Shown piece by piece: positions 53,040 through 61,307 of a stretch of DNA of 64,000 bases (position 1 is the first letter of the stretch; each line of letters begins with the position of its first letter). Under the pieces are notes generated by a model. It had not been told where the DNA came from. It saw only the letters and a list, made by a program, of their open reading frames with translations, and searched no databases. The translations under genes and the position numbers were made by a program. Source of the stretch: Ignavibacteriales bacterium (GTDB lineage: Bacteria; Bacteroidota; Ignavibacteria; UBA10030; SZUA-254); assembly GCA_016218025.1 (NCBI GenBank), contig JACRFD010000086.1, positions 1 through 64,000 of the forward strand, given 5' to 3'.

Positions 53040-54196
53040 TGTTTTTTCATTCTTTTGTCATGCTTTAAAAACCAATCATACAATTCCTGATTTGGATAAA
53101 CCATCCAATTAATCCAATGCCCCACTTCAGGCTCAACTGAAAATCTCAACTCTTTGTTTTTTCCTTCCAGTTTCTTAATTACTCTTTCTGTTTCTTCAAA
53201 TGGAACCACATTATCTATCTTTCCATGAAAAGCCCATATAGGCATATCAATCAGCTTATCAAGATTATTATCTATGTAATCAATGTGGCTTGTAAAACCG
53301 CTCATCGGGGCAATTGCTGCAAACTTGTCAGGATACTTTACTCCAATATACCATGTACCCGCTCCCCCTAAACTGAAGCCGGTAAGATAAACTCTGTTTG
53401 TATCAATTCTATATTTATCGGTTACTTCTTTATAAAAATTTTCAAACCAATTATCAGTTGACCATCTGATATGTTCGGGACATTGCGGAGCAATAATTAT
53501 AAAAGGAAATTCTCTTCCCCTATATATCTGGTCAGGGATTCCATCAGCGTACAATTTCTTTAAATCAGTTCCCCGGCGTGAACCTCCATGCAAATAAATT
53601 ATAAGGGGAAATCTTTTTAAAGTATCTGTATTATAATTTTTCGGTGTATATGACAAATAATGATAGCTAACATTCTTAGGATTTTGATTTATACCGTGGT
53701 CGAAAGTTAAATCAAATTGCAAATCTCCTTTTTCAGTCCAATATTTTGTTCTACCGTGTAATTGTCCGTTTAGCCAATTTTCCTCTGCTTCCTTTTGTCC
53801 ATTTTTATACCAGCTTGTGGTGAGTCCGTTGTGCAATCCATTTTTATAATTCCCTGTAAATTCAATCAGTCCGCTTTCATACCATTCAGTGTATTTTCCC
53901 TCTTTTGTGTTTGAATGGTAATTGCACTGACTTTCCTCTTTCACGTTTTTATCAAATGAGCTATAAACAGCATCCATCTGAATCTGACCGTTTTCAAAAT
54001 AATCTCTCACATGATACATTTTGCTATTCTTATCAAACTCAATTACTCGCTTATAAATAATCGTATCTTGTTTGGATGCTGCATATTTCAAGATAAGAGT
54101 GTCGGTATCTTGGGCTTTTACAAATCCAAGACAAGATATGATCATCATAATGATGATATGGGGTTGGAGTAAATATTTTTTTGTTTTATCCGACAT
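53036..54196 (-). CDS. Exported MORN-repeat / alpha-beta hydrolase fusion
   Basis: 386 residues from the ATG at 54196; the open frame runs on to a TTG at 54244 but adds no signal-like sequence. Signal peptide (IIIMMIISCLGFVKAQ). About four MORN-type repeats of the YwqK kind (about 85-170; GKYTEWYESGLIEFTGNYKNGLHNGLTTSWYKNGQ). Then an esterase domain (about 190-386) with oxyanion motif YLHGGSRRG, nucleophile GFSLGGAG, acid KIDNVVP and His in EVGHWINW. Fits a prolyl-oligopeptidase/dienelactone-hydrolase-like enzyme acting outside the cell or in the periplasm. No clear ribosome site at 54196. Confidence 0.75.
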   Translation of the reverse strand: MSDKTKKYLLQPHIIIMMIISCLGFVKAQDTDTLILKYAASKQDTIIYKRVIEFDKNSKMYHVRDYFENGQIQMDAVYSSFDKNVKEESQCNYHSNTKEGKYTEWYESGLIEFTGNYKNGLHNGLTTSWYKNGQKEAEENWLNGQLHGRTKYWTEKGDLQFDLTFDHGINQNPKNVSYHYLSYTPKNYNTDTLKRFPLIIYLHGGSRRGTDLKKLYADGIPDQIYRGREFPFIIIAPQCPEHIRWSTDNWFENFYKEVTDKYRIDTNRVYLTGFSLGGAGTWYIGVKYPDKFAAIAPMSGFTSHIDYIDNNLDKLIDMPIWAFHGKIDNVVPFEETERVIKKLEGKNKELRFSVEPEVGHWINWMVYPNQELYDWFLKHDKRMKKQ

Positions 54197-54259
54197 CGGG
54201 GCACTGCATCTCAACGAAACAATGTAATATTTCTCCCCACTCAAAACAAAACCACTTAA

Positions 54260-55345
54260 TCATTTAAAACTGAATGGTGTAAACCTCTTCCCATCGAACC
54301 TGCAAACTCCTCCTCCGTTTGTTCCGAACCATAACTCCCCATTCCGGTCTTTATAAATAGTCCAGATTGCATTGCTCGTCAGTCCATCTTTGAGTGTGTA
54401 GTTCGTTAATTTTTCTCCGTCATACCGCCAGACACCTGCATCAATCGTTCCTATCCAGAGATTGCCTTCGCTATCTTCGTTGATTGTCCAGGCGCGGGCA
54501 AGCGTTCTCTCTTTCCCTTTCAAACTTTTTCTGAACTCAGGATTTTCCAGACCTTTCTCTTTGGTGAGATTAGTCAAAACTTTTCCGTCATAATAGAATA
54601 AACCACTGCCATTATTCCCGAACCAATAGTTCCCTTTCTTATCATGATAAATTGTACGGATAGGTGCATTCAACTCTTCATCATTGATCTGCGAAAAAGA
54701 ATTCCCGTCGTACCTATAGACACCTTTGCTTTCTGTGCCGAACCATAGAACACCATTTTTATCTTCGAGTATGCTGTAAACCGAGTATGCGGTAGGTTGA
54801 AATGCAGGCTGTTCACGGCGCATTTTCAAATCAATTTCATCCAACGGTAAAGGCATAAATGTAAAAGAAATTCCATTGTAATGATGAACTCCATCCCTTG
54901 CGCCGAAGTAAATGTCACCTTTTCGATTTTTAAAAAAGGGGTGAGAAATATTTTCTGTCGGGACGTTATTAAGGTTGACAGTACTGAAAGTTTTTCCGTC
55001 AAAAAAACAAACACCATCACGTGTGCCGAACCAGATATTGCCTGCTCTGTCTTCCTGTATAGTCCACACAAAATTACTGCACAAGCCATCTTTCTCCGTA
55101 AAATTTTGTAAAACCTTTCCATCGTAACGGCATACGCCTAATCCCTGGACGGCGAACCAGTAATCCCCTTTTGTGTCTTGATAGATAGACCAGATTTCTT
55201 TCCCCTTCCCCAGTATGGTATCTCCCACAACAACGCCAATATTTTGTGCGATTTTGTTGGTATGAGTATTTTGAGATTTGTTTTGACTATTGCACGAAGC
55301 AGAGAAAAATGATATTAATAAAATTAAAATGATTGGCATACTCAT
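54260..55345 (-). CDS. Lipoprotein with a seven-blade regulator-type propeller
   Basis: 361 residues. Lipobox SASC after the hydrophobic signal (MPIILILLISFFSASCNSQ). Seven repeats each with a W-x-I-x-x-D-x-x-G-x-x-W-F-G core (for instance VWTIQEDRAGNIWFGTRDGV and IWTIYKDRNGELWFGTNGGGV), the Reg_prop repeat seen at the sensor end of hybrid two-component proteins. Here it stands alone with no kinase or DNA-binding domain, enough for one complete propeller. Upstream of the MORN-hydrolase gene (63 bp), so probably the same transcript. Confidence 0.82.
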   Translation of the reverse strand: MSMPIILILLISFFSASCNSQNKSQNTHTNKIAQNIGVVVGDTILGKGKEIWSIYQDTKGDYWFAVQGLGVCRYDGKVLQNFTEKDGLCSNFVWTIQEDRAGNIWFGTRDGVCFFDGKTFSTVNLNNVPTENISHPFFKNRKGDIYFGARDGVHHYNGISFTFMPLPLDEIDLKMRREQPAFQPTAYSVYSILEDKNGVLWFGTESKGVYRYDGNSFSQINDEELNAPIRTIYHDKKGNYWFGNNGSGLFYYDGKVLTNLTKEKGLENPEFRKSLKGKERTLARAWTINEDSEGNLWIGTIDAGVWRYDGEKLTNYTLKDGLTSNAIWTIYKDRNGELWFGTNGGGVCRFDGKRFTPFSFK

Positions 55346-55426
55346 AAGCTGTTTTGTGATTATAATTGATGAGGTTATGTACTGATAAGAGAACAGCTAA
55401 TACAGGATAGTTTGTTCCAGTGAGAA

Positions 55427-55474
55427 AACCTTGCGAAGGTTTTTCGGAATAAACTTGATAGCCTTCGCAAGGTT
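55427..55474 (-). terminator. 13-bp hairpin 3' of the small lipoprotein gene
   Basis: AACCTTGCGAAGG (55427-55439) and CCTTCGCAAGGTT (55462-55474) pair perfectly over a 22-base loop, 16 bp past the stop of the gene ending at 55490. On the minus strand TTCTCACTGG follows, no T-run. Same class as the other 3' hairpins. Confidence 0.6.
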
Positions 55475-55489
55475 ACATGGCGGTGTGTT

Positions 55490-55861
55490 TCATTTCGATT
55501 GATACTTATTGATGATAAAATTATAAAGTGAATCATTTTCGAAATACCAACGGTTTGCCACCTCGGATGAAGGTACCATTGGACCGATACAATCTTTAGA
55601 CATGCGCAAAGTGGTGATATGCCGTTGATGGTCAATCTCGTCATACTTTTTGTAAAAGGTGATGTGAAATTCATTATTCACGTTTGCTTCTTTGCGAGCA
55701 GTTAGCGAGCGGAGTTGCGATAGAAAATATTGTATATCCGCGCTATCTGTAAGATCGACAATTTTGTTGTTACGGTTATTGATACTGATTCTTAAAATTG
55801 ATTGGTCTGCTATGGCTAAATCTTTTGCGGCCTCCCCTTCATGAGAATTGCAGCCGATCAT
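55490..55861 (-). CDS. Small lipoprotein-like protein with truncated signal peptide
   Basis: 123 residues from the only in-frame ATG, which begins MIGCNSHEG. Reading upstream in the same frame gives SLVLLIG before a stop, so the intact sequence would be ...SLVLLIGMIGC, a good lipobox core with its positively charged start missing. The spacer right behind holds a mosaic of palindromic repeats, so the 5' end may have been cut by repeat insertion. The rest is a single alpha/beta domain (SILRISINNRNNKIVDLTDSADIQYFLSQL) not recognised. Possibly a decaying gene. Confidence 0.45.
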   Translation of the reverse strand: MIGCNSHEGEAAKDLAIADQSILRISINNRNNKIVDLTDSADIQYFLSQLRSLTARKEANVNNEFHITFYKKYDEIDHQRHITTLRMSKDCIGPMVPSSEVANRWYFENDSLYNFIINKYQSK

Positions 55862-55930
55862 TCCAATTAAAAGAACAAGGCTTCAATCTTTTATTGGGAG
55901 TGCGTTATCAGATTGCGTGAAAGTATTTTT

Positions 55931-56099
55931 GTCATTTCGATCCGGTCGCAGACGGGAGAGAAATCTTTCAGTGCGTTCAGATTTCTCAGTCGCTACGCTC
56001 CTTCGAAATGACATTTCAGGATTTTTAGATATTCTGTGCGCTCCCGACCTATTGCTGCCAGCGTGTGGTCGGGAGAAGGACCTGTCCGCCTCTGGCGGA
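55931..56099. repeat. Mosaic of three palindromic repeats
   Basis: Three units follow one another. Unit one: GTCATTTCGA (55931-55940) with TCGAAATGAC (56003-56012), and inside it GAGAAATCT (55958-55966) with AGATTTCTC (55979-55987). Unit two: CTCCCGACC (56041-56049) with GGTCGGGAG (56067-56075). Unit three: the palindrome TCCGCCTCTGGCGGA (56085-56099), exactly repeated at 37683. The surrounding 412-bp gap between genes holds no supported gene. Confidence 0.65.
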
Positions 56100-56219
56100 T
56101 CTCCCTCCCAACCAAGGAGATGAAATATGGGGTCAATATTTTTTATACTTTGCCTCCGCAATCATACTGTTGTCAATCAGCCATTATCAAACTCCGCTGT
56201 GAATTATAGAACCAATAGA

Positions 56220-56267
56220 AAGTGCGACGCACTTACATCTGATATCCTACGAAAGTGCATCGCACTT
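56220..56267 (-). terminator. Hairpin pair 3' of the 1263-residue T9SS gene
   Basis: AAGTGCGACGCACTT (56220-56234) is itself a palindrome and pairs with AAGTGCATCGCACTT (56253-56267) with one mismatch. It lies seven bases past the stop codon on the minus strand. The GTGCGAC core also occurs in the inner stem at 41120. Confidence 0.55.
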
Positions 56268-56273
56268 ATCCTG

Positions 56274-59200
56274 CTACCTCAACAGTATCGCTTTCTTAAT
56301 GCTCTTGTTGATTATCTTCCCTGTTGCTTCATCAACAATTGTCATCTGGTAATAATAAATACCGCTCGGCATTCCTGCTGCATTCCATCTTGCAGTATAA
56401 CTCCCCGGCAGACTGGTTAAATTGACGAGTGTCTTAACCGCTTCGCCCAGCAAATTGTACACCTTTATCGTTACATAACTTTCATCTGTAATATCATATT
56501 TTATCTCTGTCTCCGGATTGAACGGATTCGGATAATTTTGTTCTAATTTAAAATTCGATATTCGTTTTTCGATATTCGATATTCTATCGCCATCCGGCGG
56601 CAGTGGCGGTTGTTGAGTTATAGGAACTATCTTAATCCTCCTCTCTGCAATTCCTCCTCCGGCAGAATTATCCATGAACAACCTCCCCGACTGATTCGCC
56701 TTCACCCAATAACCTTTTCCCGGCAGCAACGTATCAGCATCGGAATAACCGTTACCGAATCCGAAGAATTGCGATGTAACTATGCCCGGAGGATCGGAAG
56801 TAATATTCGCCACCGGGACTGAATCGGATAAGCAGCCGATCATATTCCATCCATCAACAACATCAACCGAATCAATCGTGATTTCGAAACCGGTAAAGCT
56901 AACCGATTGCGGATCGGAAAACTTTACCCAGTAACCGATCATATTTTTTAATGTATCTTCAGAAATGTAAGTTCCGTTGAAACTATAAGCCGGAGATTTT
57001 GCAGTCGGATATAAAACAGTTGTCCTGTAATCATCCACAATCATCGGAACAGAAACCATATTCCAACCTGAATTCATATCCACACTCATCGTAACCGGTG
57101 TTCCCCGCATCAGAATATAGAACGGCTTAACAGATGGTGACCATGTCATTCCTGCATCAATTGTTATCTCAAAATATATATCAAAGAAACTGGACAATCC
57201 GTAATCCAACTGTCCGAATGAGAAAAATTCATATCTTCCGATGGATGGTTTCGTTGGACTTTCACGGATTTGCATTCCACCCGACAATGTTCCGCCGGAA
57301 ATTGAAAAGGATAGAAATTCAGTATTGAAAAATCTTGAGTTATTATCATCCGACGCGGAAGAAATCCATACATCTTCGTTCACAGCAGCGGAAATCTGAG
57401 ACCATGATACTCCTCCATCTATCGATAACTCGAACTCGGCGATCCCACTGAATGAATTTGTTTGTGATGTCAACGGTGGAGGCGGCTGTAATGACTGTGT
57501 GAAACGATCGTGTAATAATTTTCTCAACAAATATCCGTTGGAGAATTGGATGTAATCATCTCCGATACTTTTGAATTGTGCATCTGTTGGGAAATAGTTT
57601 GTTGAATTAAATTTTGAATCCGCCGGCTGCACAAAATTGAGTGTTAATTTATTAAGCGCTGTAGACCAGGTAGCACCACCGTCCACGCTGACCTCTGTGA
57701 AAATATCGAAGAAACTTTCTACGTGCCATTGTCCATCCGGTAATTGCGACATTATAATTTTACTTTTTGATGCAAGTGTTGGACTTTCTCGTAGGCGAGC
57801 TATTCCTCCTATTGAAGTTATATCAAATTGCAAAACTTCAGTTAAATAATTCTGCTTCCCTCCTTCATCAGATTGATGATTTAGGTTTACCTGTAATGAA
57901 ACCGGCAAATTATAATAAGGTGTCCATGTAATTCCTCCATCTGCGGATAATTCGAGATCGGCAGTTGCACTAAAGCTGTACACCTGACTTGCATAGAGGG
58001 CCGGAGGTTCACCTACATGTGATAAATTACGAAGAGTTAAATTTCTGTATACCAAACCGGATGCAAAAGAAACCATACTGCTTGTTTGCTGGAAATACTT
58101 GCCGGTCTGCGGGAAGCGGTCGGAATAAGTCTGCTGACCCGCAGGCATCACAGCAATCCAATATGCACCGGATGCGGTGCAGCCGTTTGAATCGGTTACT
58201 TCAATTGTAAATGTTGAATATCCCGGTGAATTAGGAGTTCCATAAATAATACCATTCGAAGAAAGATCGATTCCACTCGGCAAGGCGCCTCCTATTATCG
58301 CGTAGCTATAGGGTGGTGTGCCGCCCGAAGCGGAGAGTTCCTGATAATAACTTTCATTTACTTTTCCATCAGCCACTGATTCCGGTGTAATCGAAATTGT
58401 CGGGCATGGAGGAATTAACATGCATGAAATATAATTGGATGACTGAACAAAGCTTGCCCCACCATCAGTTGATATTTCTGTAAAAATATCAAAGAAACTG
58501 CTTACGTCATATCCAGCCAAAGTCGTAACGATATCATGTCTTCCGGCTGACTTCAAAGTTGGAGATTCTCTGATGATTACACCGGGAGATAACCTGCCTC
58601 CACTGATGTTCAATTGCATAATTTCTATTTCATAAAATTCTGCCGCACCATCATCATCATGATGAAAAGTTCTGACCTGCCATGATGCCGGAGCGGTTAC
58701 GTTCGACCAACTTGATCCTCCATCGAAACTCAAATCAAAATTTGCAGTTCCGTTAAACATATTTGTTGATGTTCCACCCAAAGCCGGAGGTGCGAATGAG
58801 GATGTGAAATTGTTCAAGACCAGCGACTTAATCTTAAACATTGATGCAAATGAAATCTCATCACCAGAATTTGTTTTGTATCCTGTCGAAGGCATCATCA
58901 AATTTGTTAGAAATGGATAGGCAGGAGGATAAGTCAAATCGATACTCAAAAGATTGTCACTCGGCGACCAGGTCGCGCCTCCATCTAAGCTTACTTCAGT
59001 AAATATGTCGAAGAAACTCGATATCATGTAACCTGCACTTGCAGATTCAACAATAATTTTACCGGTAGATTTTTTCGTATAACTTTCACGGAACCGAACA
59101 AAGGGACCAGCTATAAATAACATTGTGGATACTTCCGCTTCATATAACGATATACCTGAAGAATCCGCAATCTTTTTTATTTGGACTACCATTCTCACTT

Positions 59201-60065
59201 CCGAATGGTTTATACTCCAGGTTAAACCTCCATCCAATGATAATAAAAAATCAGCTGTTGCAGTGTCATTATAAGGTTGAGCAATATCGGGTAATGATCC
59301 CTGATGCATAAAATCTCTAAGAATAAAATCTTTAAATCTGACACCTGCGGGAAAAGTAATAACATCCGTTTTATTTTGTAAATACTTTCCGTGCGGAGGA
59401 AACTTTGTGGAAGGTGCTACTACCGAAGGACTCTCTTTATAAAACGAAACTGATTTCATCAGTATAGAATTATTAGGCGGGATAAAAGTTAATCCACCGT
59501 CTGTACTAATCTCAAAATATATATCGAAGAAACTATCACATTTATACCGACTGCCATCAGGCAGCCAGATAGTTCTACCCACCGATGGTTGTGTTGGACT
59601 TTCCCTGATTAAAATTCCCGGAGGCATTGAACCACCACTCAGGTTCATGAGATAAACTTCTCCCGAATGAATATTGTACGACGAAGAATCTTTTAAATAA
59701 TCCAAATGAAATGTATTAGATGCTACTGTTGAATAGGCACTCCAGGTACCCCCTTGATCAAATGAAAGTTCGAATGTAGTGCTGCCAACACAAACATAAT
59801 CTTTGCTTCCTCCCGATTTTGGAGGAACATCGACGGGATTAATGCCGTATTGAACAAAATTTTTCAGTAGAACACCATTGGGCCAAACTACTGCTGTTCC
59901 GCGCGGTGTTACATAAGCACCTTCAGGGGGGAAATTATTATTAGGAAATGAATAATCCGGTTCAGCGGCAATCAGTGAAGAGACATAATTGTCCGGAATA
60001 TTAAACAGTGGCATGAGTAGAATGATGAATAATACAAATGCAAGGTTTTTAAAAAGATGTTTCAT
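56274..60065 (-). CDS. Large five-module secreted protein with Ig domain and T9SS sorting domain
   Basis: 1263 residues. Signal peptide, then five modules of about 170 residues (three, then a putative Ig/He_PIG domain CPTISITPESVADGKVNESYYQELSASGGTPPYSYAI near 560-650, then two more). Each module has an FPP/FP-x-x-G-x-Y opening, a first S-x-DGG-x-TW motif, the string RESPT-x-x-S-x-GR, and SFFDIFTEVS-x-DGGATW near its end. Then a paired VNSGWNMVSVP/DGWNMIGCLSD section and the sorting domain NYPNPFNPETEIKYDIT...SGIYYYQMTI. Exported; modules are unrecognised. A 7-bp repeat encodes the linker DRISNIEKRISNF before the sorting domain. Confidence 0.85.
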   Translation of the reverse strand: MKHLFKNLAFVLFIILLMPLFNIPDNYVSSLIAAEPDYSFPNNNFPPEGAYVTPRGTAVVWPNGVLLKNFVQYGINPVDVPPKSGGSKDYVCVGSTTFELSFDQGGTWSAYSTVASNTFHLDYLKDSSSYNIHSGEVYLMNLSGGSMPPGILIRESPTQPSVGRTIWLPDGSRYKCDSFFDIYFEISTDGGLTFIPPNNSILMKSVSFYKESPSVVAPSTKFPPHGKYLQNKTDVITFPAGVRFKDFILRDFMHQGSLPDIAQPYNDTATADFLLSLDGGLTWSINHSEVRMVVQIKKIADSSGISLYEAEVSTMLFIAGPFVRFRESYTKKSTGKIIVESASAGYMISSFFDIFTEVSLDGGATWSPSDNLLSIDLTYPPAYPFLTNLMMPSTGYKTNSGDEISFASMFKIKSLVLNNFTSSFAPPALGGTSTNMFNGTANFDLSFDGGSSWSNVTAPASWQVRTFHHDDDGAAEFYEIEIMQLNISGGRLSPGVIIRESPTLKSAGRHDIVTTLAGYDVSSFFDIFTEISTDGGASFVQSSNYISCMLIPPCPTISITPESVADGKVNESYYQELSASGGTPPYSYAIIGGALPSGIDLSSNGIIYGTPNSPGYSTFTIEVTDSNGCTASGAYWIAVMPAGQQTYSDRFPQTGKYFQQTSSMVSFASGLVYRNLTLRNLSHVGEPPALYASQVYSFSATADLELSADGGITWTPYYNLPVSLQVNLNHQSDEGGKQNYLTEVLQFDITSIGGIARLRESPTLASKSKIIMSQLPDGQWHVESFFDIFTEVSVDGGATWSTALNKLTLNFVQPADSKFNSTNYFPTDAQFKSIGDDYIQFSNGYLLRKLLHDRFTQSLQPPPPLTSQTNSFSGIAEFELSIDGGVSWSQISAAVNEDVWISSASDDNNSRFFNTEFLSFSISGGTLSGGMQIRESPTKPSIGRYEFFSFGQLDYGLSSFFDIYFEITIDAGMTWSPSVKPFYILMRGTPVTMSVDMNSGWNMVSVPMIVDDYRTTVLYPTAKSPAYSFNGTYISEDTLKNMIGYWVKFSDPQSVSFTGFEITIDSVDVVDGWNMIGCLSDSVPVANITSDPPGIVTSQFFGFGNGYSDADTLLPGKGYWVKANQSGRLFMDNSAGGGIAERRIKIVPITQQPPLPPDGDRISNIEKRISNFKLEQNYPNPFNPETEIKYDITDESYVTIKVYNLLGEAVKTLVNLTSLPGSYTARWNAAGMPSGIYYYQMTIVDEATGKIINKSIKKAILLR
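56554..56588 (-). repeat. In-frame heptamer repeat in T9SS linker
   Basis: On the plus strand the units are TTCGATA, TTCGTTT, TTCGATA, TTCGATA, TTCTATC, five heptamers in register (35 bases). On the coding strand they encode the linker RISNIEKRISN just before the sorting domain NYPNPFNP. Confidence 0.65.
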
Positions 60066-60340
60066 AGCAACTCCTTGGTTGTTGATTGGAAGAATAAGAA
60101 TTTAATACTTACATAATGTATTTCAACTTCCATCCATCGAACTACCTGGGTGTAACATCCAGATCGGTGGGGAGAACAACGATACTGCGAATATTGTAAT
60201 AAATGATTTCGATAAAAACAACTGCAAAATTAATCAGATCGGGAGCATTCTAATTTTAGCTTAATTATGCAGATTAATCTATTTTTTTGTAAATTGAGTG
60301 CCGATAATTACATGGAAAAATATCATATATTTTATATCGA

Positions 60341-61207
60341 ATGATATCAGTAAAAGCATATGCCAAAATTAATTTAGGACTTAGAATTTTTGACCGCCGG
60401 ATTGATGGTTACCATAATCTGGAAACTGTATTCGTCCGGGTTAATCCTTTTGATGAAATTATCTTGGAAGAAGATAACGGAATCAGCTTCAGTTCCAACG
60501 AATTGAATTTGAATTCCGATCCATCCAATCTCTGCATTAAAGCGGCAAAGCTTTTCAACGAACATTATAATCTTAATAACGGAGTAAAAATAAAACTTCA
60601 AAAAAATATTCCGATAGGTGCAGGAATGGGCGGAGGAAGTTCGGATGCTGCGGCAACACTCCTCGGACTAATAAAATTATGGGATCTCAAAATTACAGAA
60701 GCAGAACTGAAATCGATTACATTAAAACTCGGCTCAGATGTTCCTTACTTCCTTAAACCGGGTATGGCACATGCAACAGGAAGAGGAGAAATACTTGAAT
60801 ATTTTTCGCTACCACTTCCCTACTGGATTGTAATTCTATATCCCGATATTCATGTTTCTACCTCATGGGCGTATCAATCATTAAATGCTGAACACTCCCA
60901 CCACATCTCACATCCAACATCTCATATCACTCTCAAAGATTTTCTTCTAAAAAATATTCATAACTCTCATGAACTCAATCATAATCTGGTGAACGACTTT
61001 GAGCCGGTTGTTCTCCACCAGCATAAACAGATCGGTTTCGCAAAGCTGATGCTTTATTCCGAAGGAGCATCATTCGCTCAAATGTCAGGTAGCGGATCGG
61101 CAGTTTATGGATTTTTCTTGGAAGAACAAAAAGCGGTAAGAGCGGCTGAACGACTTAAAACCAAATATAAAGTTTTCATTACACCTCCCAATTTTGATCC
61201 TGAATAA
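60341..61207 (+). CDS. ispE: 4-diphosphocytidyl-2-C-methyl-D-erythritol kinase
   Basis: 288 residues, GHMP kinase of the MEP isoprenoid pathway. AYAKINLGLRIFDRRIDGYHNLETVF, ATP loop PIGAGMGGGSSDAAATL (about 90-106), catalytic GSDVPYFLKPGMAHATGRGE and the C-terminal QMSGSGSAVYGFF are intact. Odd: between SLNAEHS and LKDFLL the chain has a His/Ser/Thr-rich stretch HHISHPTSHIT (about 187-197) encoded by a heptamer repeat. The start has no clear ribosome-binding site. Confidence 0.94.
   Translation: MISVKAYAKINLGLRIFDRRIDGYHNLETVFVRVNPFDEIILEEDNGISFSSNELNLNSDPSNLCIKAAKLFNEHYNLNNGVKIKLQKNIPIGAGMGGGSSDAAATLLGLIKLWDLKITEAELKSITLKLGSDVPYFLKPGMAHATGRGEILEYFSLPLPYWIVILYPDIHVSTSWAYQSLNAEHSHHISHPTSHITLKDFLLKNIHNSHELNHNLVNDFEPVVLHQHKQIGFAKLMLYSEGASFAQMSGSGSAVYGFFLEEQKAVRAAERLKTKYKVFITPPNFDPE
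60903..60930 (+). repeat. In-frame heptamer repeat inside ispE
   Basis: Four heptamers, ACATCTC, ACATCCA, ACATCTC, ATATCAC, encode HISHPTSHIT within IspE. Outside the repeat the gene keeps all catalytic motifs. Confidence 0.6.
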
Positions 61208-61307
61208 TTTATCAAACAACATTGGAAGAATTTTATATTTATCACTTTCTTGCATCTCTTTACCCTTTTCGATATATTTTTTCAAATGAAAAAATAATGG
61301 ATTACCA

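Noticed and set aside
54826..55122. 98-residue frame inside the propeller lipoprotein gene
   Set aside because: Shadow frame of a well-supported seven-repeat protein.
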